Part shown: one piece after another, positions 40,168 through 50,300 of the stretch | How positions within the stretch are numbered: position 1 is the stretch's first letter | Layout of the letters: each line of letters begins with the position of its first letter | Assembly (NCBI RefSeq): GCF_030116705.1 | Contig: NZ_JAOTIK010000001.1 | Location: 1,693,001-1,757,000 of the forward strand | Direction of reading: 5' to 3' | Source of the DNA: Streptomyces sp. ML-6 | Lineage (GTDB): Bacteria > Actinomycetota > Actinomycetes > Streptomycetales > Streptomycetaceae | Length of the DNA: 64,000 nt | Program-made: the position numbers and the translations under genes | Notes under the pieces: generated by a model | Database searches by the model: none | Seen by the model: only the letters and a program-made list of their open reading frames with translations | What the model was told of the DNA's origin: nothing

Positions 40168-41193
40168 ATGCCATTCCTTCGTGCCCTGCTCCGTACCGCG
40201 GGCCGGTTCCGGCGCTCCCCCCAGGGCCCCGCCGGACTGCCCGCGGACGACACGGTGCTGCTCGACGCCCCCGACGAGCGGCTCTCGCCGGCGCTCGTCG
40301 CCGCCGCCCTCGGGGAGTACGGGCCTGCCGCGAAGCTCCTCGCCACCACCCGGGACCGCGCCGAGTGGGAGAACCGGGACCGCTACCTCGTCCGGCTCGT
40401 CGCCTTCGCCCGCAGCCGCGACGGCTGGCTGACCGCCTGGCTCGCCGCCGCCCCGCACGACCCGGACGCCCTGCTCGTCAAGGCGCAGCTGGCGGTCCGC
40501 CGGGCCTGGGAGTCGCCCGCCAGGAGCGAGCAGCTGCGCGAGATGGGGCCGCTGATCACCGCGGCGGCCGAGAGCGATCCGCGCGACCCGGTGCCCTGGC
40601 GGCTCGCGCTCGACCACGCGCGCGGCACCCACGCCACCCACACCGTGTTCGAGGCGCTGTGGGAACAGGCCGTACGGCGCTCCTCGCACCACTACGGCTG
40701 CCACGTCGCGGCGCTGCGCTACCTCTCCGCGGCCTGGTACGGCTCGCACCGCGAGTGCTTCGACTTCGCCGAGCGGGCCGCCGAGGACTCGCTGCCCGGC
40801 TCGCTGGTCCAGGCGCTGCCGCTGCGGGCCGCCTTCGCCCTGCTGGTCGAGGGGCCCGAGGCCCGGACCACCTCGGTGCAGGAGGAACGGATCGACGCGG
40901 CGGCAGATCTGGCGATCACGCTGTCCGACTCGTTCGCGCCGGGCGACCCCTGGCCGGCCGAGGTCCGCAACCTGCTGGCGTTCGTGCTGGTCGCCCGGGG
41001 CCGCTGGGCCGAGGCACTGGAACAATTCCGGCGAATCGGACCCCACGCGGCGTCGTTCCCGTGGTCGTCGGTCTCCGACGATCCGCTCGGCCGGTTCCTG
41101 GAGGCACGGGAGGACGCACGGCTCCGGGTGGCCTGCGGAACGCTTCTGCCGGACCGGGCCGACCGGGGCCGGACCCGCGGCCATTACGCTTGA
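40168..41193 (+). CDS. Hypothetical protein, probably helical-repeat (TPR-like)
   Basis: 341 aa, cytoplasmic, Ala/Arg/Leu-rich. From about residue 45 on it is a series of amphipathic helices (for example LSPALVAAALGEYGPAAKLL, LLVKAQLAVRRAWESPARSE, VRNLLAFVLVARGRWAEALE) that read like tetratricopeptide-type repeats, but no single clean TPR motif is visible. No signal peptide. The ATG at 40168 (MPFLRALLRTAGRF) and one four codons earlier (40156) both lack a Shine-Dalgarno, so a leaderless or weakly initiated mRNA is possible. The stop is six bases before the LON-domain gene. Function unknown. Confidence 0.75.
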   Translation: MPFLRALLRTAGRFRRSPQGPAGLPADDTVLLDAPDERLSPALVAAALGEYGPAAKLLATTRDRAEWENRDRYLVRLVAFARSRDGWLTAWLAAAPHDPDALLVKAQLAVRRAWESPARSEQLREMGPLITAAAESDPRDPVPWRLALDHARGTHATHTVFEALWEQAVRRSSHHYGCHVAALRYLSAAWYGSHRECFDFAERAAEDSLPGSLVQALPLRAAFALLVEGPEARTTSVQEERIDAAADLAITLSDSFAPGDPWPAEVRNLLAFVLVARGRWAEALEQFRRIGPHAASFPWSSVSDDPLGRFLEAREDARLRVACGTLLPDRADRGRTRGHYA

Positions 41194-41198
41194 GCGTT

Positions 41199-41942
41199 GT
41201 GACCACCGCTCGCCTGCCCCTGTTCCCGCTGAACGTGGTGCTGTTCCCCGGCCTCGTGCTGCCGCTGAACGTCTTCGAGGAGCGTTATCGCGCCATGATG
41301 CGCGAGCTGCTGAAGACCGACGAGGACGAACCCCGGCGCTTCGCCGTGGTTGCGATCCGCGACGGCCGCGAGACCGCCCCGACGGCCCTGGGGATGCCGG
41401 ACGAGGTGAACGCCACCGCCGGGCGCGGCCCCGCGGACGGCTTCGGCCCCGACCCCCTGCAGTCCTTCCACCGGGTCGGCTGCGTCGCCGACGCGGCGAA
41501 GATCCGGGAACGGCCGGACGGCAGCTTCGAGGTCCTCGCGACCGGCACCACCCGGGTCAGGCTGCTCTCCGTCGATGCGAGCGGCCCCTTCCTGACGGCC
41601 GAGCTCGAAGAGCTGGACGAGGAGCCCGGCGAGGAGGCGGGGGCACTCGCCGAGGGCGTGCTGCGGGCCTTCCACAGCTACCGGAAGCGACTGGCCGGGG
41701 CGAGCGAACGCTCCCTGACCACCAACGCGGAGCTGCCCGACGACCCCTCCGTCGTCTCCTACCTGGTCGCGGCGGCGGCCGTGCTCGACGTCCCGGTCAA
41801 GCAGCGGCTGCTCCAGGCCCCCGACACCGCCACCCGGCTGCGCGAGGAGCTGACGCTGCTGCGCTCCGAGACCGCCGTCATCCGGCATCTGCCGTCGCTG
41901 CCCGCGGTGGACCTGACCCGCGCCCCGACCCACCCCAACTGA
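41199..41942 (+). CDS. LON substrate-binding-domain protein
   Basis: 247 aa. The whole protein corresponds to the N-terminal substrate-binding domain of Lon proteases, without ATPase or protease parts: TTARLPLFPLNVVLFPGLVLPLNVFEERYRAM is the hallmark start, followed by the beta-rich core (GSFEVLATGTTRVRLLSV) and a C-terminal helical bundle (VPVKQRLLQAPDTATRLREELTLLRSE). Stand-alone LON-domain proteins are widespread but poorly studied; a peptide- or protein-binding role is inferred. GTG at 41199 lies six bases after the preceding stop, so likely co-transcribed. Confidence 0.9.
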   Translation: MTTARLPLFPLNVVLFPGLVLPLNVFEERYRAMMRELLKTDEDEPRRFAVVAIRDGRETAPTALGMPDEVNATAGRGPADGFGPDPLQSFHRVGCVADAAKIRERPDGSFEVLATGTTRVRLLSVDASGPFLTAELEELDEEPGEEAGALAEGVLRAFHSYRKRLAGASERSLTTNAELPDDPSVVSYLVAAAAVLDVPVKQRLLQAPDTATRLREELTLLRSETAVIRHLPSLPAVDLTRAPTHPN

Positions 41943-41988
41943 TCCGGCCGGCCCGGCCGGCGACGAGCGACCCGAGGACCGTTTCCCC

Positions 41989-42495
41989 GTGGCGAAGAAG
42001 CCGAAGAAGCAGCAACAGTCCGGCGGCACCCCGGCCACGGTCGCCCTGACCGCGGCCGGCACGGCGTTCACCGTCCACGCCTACGACCACGACCCGGCGT
42101 CGGCCTCCTACGGCGAGGAGGCGGCCCAGGCCCTGGGCGTCGCCCCCGAGCGGGTGTTCAAGACCCTCGTCGCGGACGTCGACGGCACCCTCACCGTGGC
42201 CGTCGTCCCGGTGGCCGGCTCGCTGGACCTCAAGGCCCTGGCCTCCGCGGTGGGCGGCAAGCGCGCCACGATGGCCGACCCGGCGGCGGCGGAACGCACC
42301 ACCGGCTACGTGCGCGGCGGCATCTCGCCCCTGGGCCAGCGCAAGCGGCTGCGCACGGTGCTGGACGCCTCGGCCCGGTCCCACGCGACGATCTGCGTCT
42401 CGGCGGGCCGCCGCGGTCTGGAGGTGGAGCTCTCCCCCGAGGACCTGGCCTCGCTCACCGGCGCGGTGTTCGCGGAGATCGGCCGGGGCGCGTAG
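41989..42495 (+). CDS. ybaK: YbaK/EbsC-type Cys-tRNA(Pro)/Cys-tRNA(Cys) deacylase
   Basis: 168 aa. YbaK removes cysteine wrongly attached to tRNA(Pro). Family features: SASYGEEAAQALGVAPERVFKTLVADVDG with the essential Lys of VFKTL, and GGISPLGQRKRLRTVLDASA near the C-terminus. The N-terminal KKPKKQQQSGG is a short basic leader. GTG at 41989 with GAGGACC upstream. Follows the LON-domain gene by 46 bases. Confidence 0.93.
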   Translation: MAKKPKKQQQSGGTPATVALTAAGTAFTVHAYDHDPASASYGEEAAQALGVAPERVFKTLVADVDGTLTVAVVPVAGSLDLKALASAVGGKRATMADPAAAERTTGYVRGGISPLGQRKRLRTVLDASARSHATICVSAGRRGLEVELSPEDLASLTGAVFAEIGRGA

Positions 42496-42496
42496 A

Positions 42497-42516
42497 GCCC
42501 CGCCGGGAAACGGGGC
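42497..42516. terminator. Small hairpin between convergent genes
   Basis: GCCCCG (42497-42502), 8-nt loop, CGGGGC (42511-42516), right after the ybaK stop. Weak but well placed. Confidence 0.45.
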
Positions 42517-42551
42517 CGGGGCTGCGGAGACGCGCCCCGCACCGCCCCCGG

Positions 42552-43367
42552 CTACGATCCGGCCGGCGTCCCGCCCGACGGCCCCCCGTCCCCGGGCGCA
42601 CCACCCGCGGGCACGGGCCCACCGGACGGCACGGGCCCACCAGGAGGAACGGGCCCGCCGGAAGGCACCGGCCCGGCGCCACCCGCGTACATCCCCCACG
42701 GCTCCGGATCGCGCGGGCCGAACGCCGCGGTCAGCGCGAGGTGCACCGCCATCGCCCCCAGCGGCCACGCCAGCAGCGCCCCCTTCGCGCGGAGCTGGAG
42801 CGGTGCGTCGAAGACCACGCCCTTGCCGACCGCCCGCGCGTGCGCGACCACGTCCTGGTCCGGCCCGAGCCATACCCCCAGCCGCCAGGCCAGCAGCGAG
42901 CCGAGCAGCCCGCCCAGCGCGAGCCCGATGACGAGGGCGATGCCGCCGCTCCTGCGGAAGAAGAAGACCAGTGCCCCGGAGACGGCCCCGCAGGCCAGCG
43001 CCAGCAGTACGAACGTGCCGTCGGCGCCGACCGCCTCCTCGCCCTCGCTGTTGCTCAGGAAGACGGCGGTCTCGTCGGAGATCAGCGGGACCCGGGGCGC
43101 CAGCCACAGCCAGAGGAGCCCGAGCACGACGCCCGAGACGGTCACGAGCGCGGCGACGGCCGCGGCCCGGCGCAGCTCCGCCCCGACATCCTTCTTCTCC
43201 CCGGACTCCAGCAGGCTCCCGTGGGGACCGTCGAAACCACCGGGGCCGCCCGGTCCGCCGGGACCGCCGAAGCCACCGGGGTGCCCCGCCCCGCCGCCCG
43301 AACTGGGCGGGGTCTGCCAGGGGTCGTTGGACGAGGGCTGGTGAGGCGGCGTCAGAGGTGCGGTCAC
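42552..43367 (-). CDS. Membrane protein of unknown function with Gly/Pro-rich ends
   Basis: 271 aa. N-terminal 60 residues are Gly/Pro/Ser-rich (GGFGGPGGPGGPGG) and the last 55 are GGPVP-repeat-like; both are probably disordered. The middle has four membrane segments (AAVAALVTVSGVVLGLLWLW, DGTFVLLALACGAVSGALVFF, GGIALVIGLALGGLLGSLLAW, GALLAWPLGAMAVHLALTA). A loop with PRVPLISDETAVFLSNSEGEE links the first two, probably outside. Resembles small actinobacterial membrane proteins such as DUF2567, but I am not sure. GTG at 43367. Confidence 0.8.
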   Translation of the reverse strand: MTAPLTPPHQPSSNDPWQTPPSSGGGAGHPGGFGGPGGPGGPGGFDGPHGSLLESGEKKDVGAELRRAAAVAALVTVSGVVLGLLWLWLAPRVPLISDETAVFLSNSEGEEAVGADGTFVLLALACGAVSGALVFFFRRSGGIALVIGLALGGLLGSLLAWRLGVWLGPDQDVVAHARAVGKGVVFDAPLQLRAKGALLAWPLGAMAVHLALTAAFGPRDPEPWGMYAGGAGPVPSGGPVPPGGPVPSGGPVPAGGAPGDGGPSGGTPAGS

Positions 43368-43401
43368 CGCCCCATCGTGCCAGGCGTGCCCGGCCCGCGC
43401 C

Positions 43402-44277
43402 TCATCGGACCGCCGCCCTGCGGTACGCCCAGGTCGCCGCGGCCAGCGCGAGGACGCCGACGACGGCGCAGACGCCGAGGTCCAGCGCGACGGCCGCCCA
43501 GTCGGGGCGGGCGTCGAAGGACCGGGAGAGCGCCTCGACCCCGTAGGTCGAGGGCAGCAGGTCCCGGGCCCAGCCGATCGGGGCGGGCAGCCGGTCCGCC
43601 GGGAGCACGCCGAGCAGCAGCGCCGCCGACATGCCCAGCTGGCCGAGCAGGGTGGCCAGTTCCTGCCGGGGCGCGAGCAGCCCCAGCGCCGCGCCCAGCC
43701 CGGAGAGCGCCGCCCCGGACAGCGGGATGACGGCGGCGAGCACCCACAGGTGGGTCAGCGGCAGCCCGAACAGCACGCTGCCCGTCACGGCCGTGACGAC
43801 GGTGCCGGGCACGGTGAAGGAGGCGTACGCCCCGGCCGCGCCGAGCACCACGGCGGCGGGCGGCACCGGCAGCGTGGCGTAGTGGTCGAGCCCGCCGCCG
43901 GCCCGCAGCTGCCCGAAGTACTGGGCGAGGAGGTTGAGCGCGACGAAGGCCACGACGAGGACGCTGGACCCGGCGACGACGGCGCGGGCCTCCGAGCCGC
44001 CGTCGACGACCCCGCGCATCAGCACCATGATCCCGATGGACTGGAACGTCGCGACGAAGAGCAGCGGGATCCGGGCGACCCGGGCCCGGGACAGCTGGGC
44101 CCGGTAGACGGCCGCGAGCGAGGGGAACAACCGGGCCCTCGGGGCGAGCGGCGCGGGCGCCGTCCCCTCGTCGCCGCGCCCGCCTCCGGCCGTGCCGGTC
44201 CGGCCGTCATCGGCGGTCCGCCCGGTCGCACCCGGCGGGACGGATCCCACCGCGTGGTCGGGAACGATGCTCGTCAC
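43402..44277 (-). CDS. ABC-2 type transporter permease
   Basis: About 291 aa. A low-complexity cytoplasmic N-terminus of about 60 residues is followed by six membrane segments typical of ABC-2 permeases (YRAQLSRARVARIPLLFVAT; VVAGSSVLVVAFVALNLLAQ; AGAYASFTVPGTVVTAVTGS; LTHLWVLAAVIPLSGAALSG; GQLGMSAALLLGVLP; VALDLGVCAVVGVLALAAAT), with the hallmark WARDLLPSTYGVEALSR before the last. GTG at 44277 has GGAG nine bases upstream; an ATG 15 codons earlier (44322) is possible. Works with the ATPase encoded just upstream as an exporter of unknown substrate (drug or lipid). Confidence 0.88.
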   Translation of the reverse strand: MTSIVPDHAVGSVPPGATGRTADDGRTGTAGGGRGDEGTAPAPLAPRARLFPSLAAVYRAQLSRARVARIPLLFVATFQSIGIMVLMRGVVDGGSEARAVVAGSSVLVVAFVALNLLAQYFGQLRAGGGLDHYATLPVPPAAVVLGAAGAYASFTVPGTVVTAVTGSVLFGLPLTHLWVLAAVIPLSGAALSGLGAALGLLAPRQELATLLGQLGMSAALLLGVLPADRLPAPIGWARDLLPSTYGVEALSRSFDARPDWAAVALDLGVCAVVGVLALAAATWAYRRAAVR

Positions 44278-44344
44278 CTGGCGCTGCTCCTGTTCGTTCC
44301 CCGCCCGGCCGTGCACGCGCACCCGGTCGCCCCGCCCACCCCGG

Positions 44345-45361
<1,017 letters not shown>

Positions 45362-45610
45362 GAGGTACGAGGGTACGGGGTCGGGCGCCCCGGACCGTGC
45401 CCGGGGCCGTGCGGGCCGGGCCTCGGCGCGGTGTTCGGCGGCTGGATGTCCCGTCCGGGGCCGACCGGCACCGCCCGCCCCTCGCACACCCGCACGGCTC
45501 CGCACCCCTGCGGCTCCGCGCGCCACGGCCGGGCCCCGCCACCGCGGCCGGGCCCGGCCGCGCGGCAGGGCGTCGGCCACCGTCGCCGGGGACGCGCGCC
45601 GCACGGCCCG

Positions 45611-46876
45611 TCAGCCGCCGGACGGGCCCGGCCGCTCCGCCGTCGCCGGGGCGTGCTCCGCCGCGGCCCGTACGTCGACCTCCCGCCAGAAACCCGCCCG
45701 GATCGCGTAGCGGTCGTGCTCGTCGATCTGGTCGTCCTTGTGGGCGAGCAGGCCGAACCGGGCCGCGTAGCGCAGCAGTTCGCCGTCGATGCGGTGCGGG
45801 ATGCGCGGGTACATGGTGGACAGCTTCTGGAGGTGGGCGGTCTCGGGCAGCCGTTCCATCCAGCGCCGGGCGAAGACCTGGCCCACCTCGAAGGGGTCGC
45901 CGCCGACGGTGGTGATGTCCTCCTCACGGTCCGCCCAGCGCTGTTCGGCGCTGGTGAGCTGGGCCAGGGTGGGCAGGGAGGCCATTTCGGCGGGCTCGCC
46001 CAGCGGTCCGCCGCGCTCCACCCAGCCCCGGTCGGACGACCAGCGCAGGGTCGCCCCGCCGGGCACGGCGGCGGGCCGGTCGGGCTGGGCGACGGGGCCG
46101 CGCAGGCTGCCCGCCAGGTCCTTGGGGGTGGGGACGCCCCGGCCCCCGCCCGCGGGCCGTTCGGCGGCGGGGCTCTCCCCCGGCGGCGGGACGGCGGGGC
46201 CGGACTCCTGTGCACGGGCCTCCGACGCCCGCTCGGCGGAGGCGGCCAGCGCCGCCTCGGGCAGGGGCGCGGAGAGGATCGCGGCGATCTCCGGGCGGGG
46301 CGCGGGCTGCGGGGCGCAGACGCCGGTGTCCCTGGCCCGTACGGCCTGGGTGATCCAGGCCCGGTCGAGCACCCTTCGTTCGTCGGCCTCGGCCACCAGG
46401 TCCTCGGACTGGTTGTAGTCGCCGTCGGCGGCCTGGACGGCCCACAGGTGGACGGCGACGCCGTGTTCCTTGGCGGACATCAGGCCGGGCAGCAGGTCGC
46501 CGTCCCCGGTCACCAGCACCACGTCGGAGCAGGCGCGGTTCCTGGCGAGCTCGGTGAGTTCGGCGTGCATCGCGGCGTCGACGCCCTTCTGCGCCCAGCG
46601 CCCGTCGCTGCGGGTGAGGGCGCCCAGCCGGACCGTCACCCGGGGCATCACGCGCAGTCTGCGGTGTTCGGGCTGCGGCACGCGGTCGGGGGCGCCGTCG
46701 AACCAGTAGATCCGCAGCAGCGGCTGCTGCGTGTCCTCCTCGGCGCGCTCCCGCAGGCCCCGAATGAGGGCCGCGTGGTCGACGGTGATGCGGGAACGGG
46801 CGGGCTCTCCGGCCAGCAGGCTCGCGGCTGCGCCCAGCAGATAACCGGCGTCCACCAGGACGACGCAACGGTCCAC
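45611..46876 (-). CDS. NYN (PIN-like nuclease) domain protein with C-terminal helical domain
   Basis: About 421 aa. Residues about 1-170 form a NYN domain of the LabA-like group: CVVLVDAGYLL (first Asp), GVDAAMHAELTELAR and VVLVTGDGDLLPGLMSA with the further acidic residues of a metal-dependent RNase fold; RIYWFDGAPD is also typical. A Pro/Ala/Glu-rich linker (about 200-290) leads to a conserved C-terminal domain (FEVGQVFARRWMERLPETAH, then helices and DEHDRYAIRAGFWREVDV). Predicted RNA-cleaving or RNA-binding activity; target unknown. GTG at 46876 is favoured by GAAGAGG nine bases upstream; GTG at 46885 is the alternative. Confidence 0.85.
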   Translation of the reverse strand: MDRCVVLVDAGYLLGAAASLLAGEPARSRITVDHAALIRGLRERAEEDTQQPLLRIYWFDGAPDRVPQPEHRRLRVMPRVTVRLGALTRSDGRWAQKGVDAAMHAELTELARNRACSDVVLVTGDGDLLPGLMSAKEHGVAVHLWAVQAADGDYNQSEDLVAEADERRVLDRAWITQAVRARDTGVCAPQPAPRPEIAAILSAPLPEAALAASAERASEARAQESGPAVPPPGESPAAERPAGGGRGVPTPKDLAGSLRGPVAQPDRPAAVPGGATLRWSSDRGWVERGGPLGEPAEMASLPTLAQLTSAEQRWADREEDITTVGGDPFEVGQVFARRWMERLPETAHLQKLSTMYPRIPHRIDGELLRYAARFGLLAHKDDQIDEHDRYAIRAGFWREVDVRAAAEHAPATAERPGPSGG

Positions 46877-47112
46877 GCGTTCCACCCTCTTCCAGAAGTT
46901 CGGGTGCGGTCCTTGCCCGGGGTTTCCTTCGAGTCTGCCCGACCGCGCAGGGGTTGACGGCCGGAACTCGATCATCGGCGTGGCGGATCCGGAAAACCTT
47001 GTGGAACATGCCACCACTACGCACGGTAATGATCCAACATGCACCGTTTGCCCCGACATGTGAATCTGAACGCGGTCCTGGCCCCGAGATTCCCCACAGG
47101 AGGAACACCACC

Positions 47113-47292
47113 ATGGCCAAGAACAAGAACCGCAAGCAGGGCGGCCGGCAGAACCGCGCGACCGGTCCGGACCGGAGCGCGGAACAGGACAGGGACACCG
47201 CGTACGAATCGCAGATACAGTCGCAGTCCCAGGCCCAGGGCAGCCCTGCCGATGTTGCTCGTAAGCACCAGCGGCGCTTCGGTCACAACTGA
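47113..47292 (+). CDS. Small basic/Gln-rich hydrophilic protein
   Basis: 59 aa (MAKNKNRKQGGRQNRATGPD...), rich in Lys, Arg, Gln and Asn, without hydrophobic segments; likely disordered, C-terminal RKHQRRFGHN. The GGAGGA Shine-Dalgarno seven bases upstream of the ATG is among the strongest in the window, which supports real and probably high translation. Function unknown; conserved in Streptomyces in my memory. Divergent from the NYN gene, with 236 bp between; a hairpin follows the gene. Confidence 0.85.
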   Translation: MAKNKNRKQGGRQNRATGPDRSAEQDRDTAYESQIQSQSQAQGSPADVARKHQRRFGHN

Positions 47293-47329
47293 CCCGGCCC
47301 TTCCCGGCCCGGTCCCGGGCCGGACAGGC

Positions 47330-47369
47330 CGACAGGGGCGCTCCCGCTCTCGCGGGGGCGCCCCTGTCG
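47330..47369. terminator. 18-bp hairpin between the small basic protein gene and dnaE
   Basis: Stem 47330-47347 with 47352-47369 (one U-G type pair), loop TCTC. Between convergent genes, so likely bidirectional. Confidence 0.8.
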
Positions 47370-47391
47370 CGCGTGGTGACGGCGGGCGGGC

Positions 47392-50300
47392 TCAGCCGGC
47401 CAGGCAGGACGGTCCGAGCAGCACCTTCAGGTCACCGAAGAGCGCCGGGTCGGGCTGCACCCGGTGCCGGTCGAGCCGGAGCACCGTGGTCTTGCGGGGG
47501 CCCTGGAGCCTGATCCGTACCTCGGTGTTGCCCCGGTGGTTGTCGAGCACCTCGCCGAGCCGGCTGACCATGGGCGGGGTGATCTTGACCGTGGGGATGG
47601 TCAGGACCACGGGGGCGTTGGCCCCCGCCGAGGAGAGGTCCGGGACCTGCATCTCCATGGCGACCAGCCGGGGCACGTCCTCCCGCTTGTCGAGCCGTCC
47701 CTTGACGAAGACGACGGTGTCCTCGACGAGCTGGGTGGAGACCAGCTGGTAGGTGGCCGGGAAGAACATGCACTCGATGGAGCCGGCGAGGTCCTCGACG
47801 GTGGCGATGGCCCAGGCGTTGCCCTGCTTGGTCATCTTGCGCTGGAGGCCGGAGATGATGCCGCCCACGGTGACGACGGCGCCGTCGGCGTGCTCGCCGC
47901 CGGTGAGCTGGGAGATCGAGGCGTCGGCCTTGTCGGACAGCACGTGCTCCAGCCCGAACAGCGGGTGGTCGGAGACGTACAGGCCGAGCATTTCGCGCTC
48001 CTGGGCCAGCAGGTAGGACTTCTCCCACTCGACGTCGGAGAACTCCACGTCGAGCCCGAAGCCCGGCTCGTCGCTCTCCTCCTCGCCCATGCCGCCGAAG
48101 AGGTCGAACTGTCCCTCGGCCTCCTTGCGCTTGACCTGCACCACGTTGTCGATCATCGGTTCGTGGTGGGCGACCAGGCCCTTGCGGGTGTGGCCCATCT
48201 CGTCGAAGGCGCCGGCCTTGATCAGCGATTCGACGGTGCGCTTGTTGCAGACGACCGCCTCGACCTTGTCCAGGAAGTCGGGGAAGCTGCTGTACTTCCC
48301 CTTCGACTTGCGGCACCGGATGATCGAGTCGACGACGTTCTGGCCCACGTTGCGCACGGCGGTGAGGCCGAAGAGGATCACGTCGTCGCCCTGGGCGGCG
48401 AAGTTCGACAGGGACTCGTTCACATTGGGCGGCAGCACCTTGATGCCCATGCGCCGGCACTCGTTGAGGTAGACGGCCGACTTGTCCTTGTCGTCCTTGA
48501 CCGAGGTCAGCAGCGCCGCCATGTACTCGGCGGGGTAGTTCGCCTTGAGGTACGCGGTCCAGTAGGTGACCAGGCCGTACGCGGAGGAGTGCGCCTTGTT
48601 GAACGCGTATCCGGCGAACGGGACCAGCACGTCCCACAGCGCCTGGATCGCCTCGTCCGAGTAGCCGTTCTTGCGGGCGCCGGCCTGGAAGAGGACGAAG
48701 TTCTTCTCCAGCTCCTCGGGCTTCTTCTTGCCCATCACGCGGCGCAGGATGTCGGCCTCGCCGAGCGAGTATCCGGCGACGATCTGGGCGGCCTTCTGCA
48801 CCTGCTCCTGGTAGACGATCAGGCCGTAGGTGAGGCCGAGCGTCTCCTTGAGCGGCTCCTCCAGCTCCGGGTGGATCGGGGTGATCTCCTGGCGGCCGTT
48901 CTTGCGCTCGGCGTAGTTCGTGTGCGAGTTCATGCCCATCGGGCCCGGCCGGTAGAGGGCCGAGACGGCGGAGATGTCCTCGAAGTTGTCGGGCTGCATC
49001 TGGCGCAGCAGGGAGCGCATCGGGCCGCCGTCGAACTGGAACACGCCGAGCGTGTCACCGCGGCAGAGCATCTCGTACGTCTTCGGGTCGTCCAGCGGGA
49101 GGGCCAGCAGGTCCAGCTTGACGCCCTTGTTGGACTCCACCATCTTCACGGCGTCGTCCATGATCGTGAGGTTGCGCAGGCCGAGGAAGTCCATCTTCAG
49201 CAGGCCGAGCGACTCGCACTGCGGGTAGTCCCACTGCGTGATGGTGACGCCGTCGGTGTGCCGCACCCAGACCGGGGCGTGATCGACGATCGGTTCGCTG
49301 GACATGATGACGCCGGCGGCGTGCACGCCCATCTGCCGGACCAGGCCCTCGACGCCCTTCGCGGTGTCGATGACCTTCTTCACGTCCGGCTCGTTCTCGT
49401 ACATCCCCCGGATCTCGCCCGCCTCGCTGTAGCGCGGGTGCTTGGGGTTGGTGATGCCGTCGAGGTCGATGCCCTTGCCGAGGACGTCGGCGGGCATGGC
49501 CTTGGTGAGCCGGTCGCCCATCGCGTACGGGTAGCCGAGGACGCGGGCGGAGTCCTTGATGGCGTTCTTCGCCTTGATCTTGCCGTACGTGCCGATCATG
49601 GCGACCTTGTCGGCGCCGTACTTCTCCGTCACGTACCTGATCACCTCGACGCGCCTGCGCTCGTCGAAGTCGATGTCGACGTCGGGCATGGAGACGCGCT
49701 CGGGGTTGAGGAACCGCTCGAAGATCAGCCCGTGCTCGATCGGGTCGAGGTCGGTGATGCCCATGGCGTACGCCACGATCGAACCGGCCGCGGAACCCCG
49801 GCCGGGACCGACCGCGATGCCGTTGTTCTTCGCCCACATGATGAAGTCGGCGACCACGAGGAAGTAGCCCGGGAACCCCATCTGGATGATGACGTCCATC
49901 TCGTACTCGGCCTGCTTCTGCCGGTCCTCGGGGACGCCGCCCGGGAAGCGGCGGTTCATGCCGGCCCGGACCTCCTCCTGGAACCAGGTGATCTCCGTGT
50001 AGCCCTCGGGGATCTCGAACTTCGGCATCAGGTCGCGCTTCTCGAACATGCCGGAGGTGTCGATCTGCTCGGCGACCAGCAGCGTGTTGCGGCACCCCTC
50101 CTGCCAGGCGTCGGAGGAGTCGACGGCGTACATCTCGTCGGTCGTCTTGAGGTAGTAGCCGGTGCCGTCGAAGCGGAAGCGGTCCGGGTCGGAGAGGTTC
50201 TTGCCGGTCTGGATGCACAGCAGCGCGTCGTGCGCCGTCGCCTCGTGGGCGTACGTGTAGTGCGAGTCGTTGGTCACCAGCGGCGGGATGTTGAGCTTCT

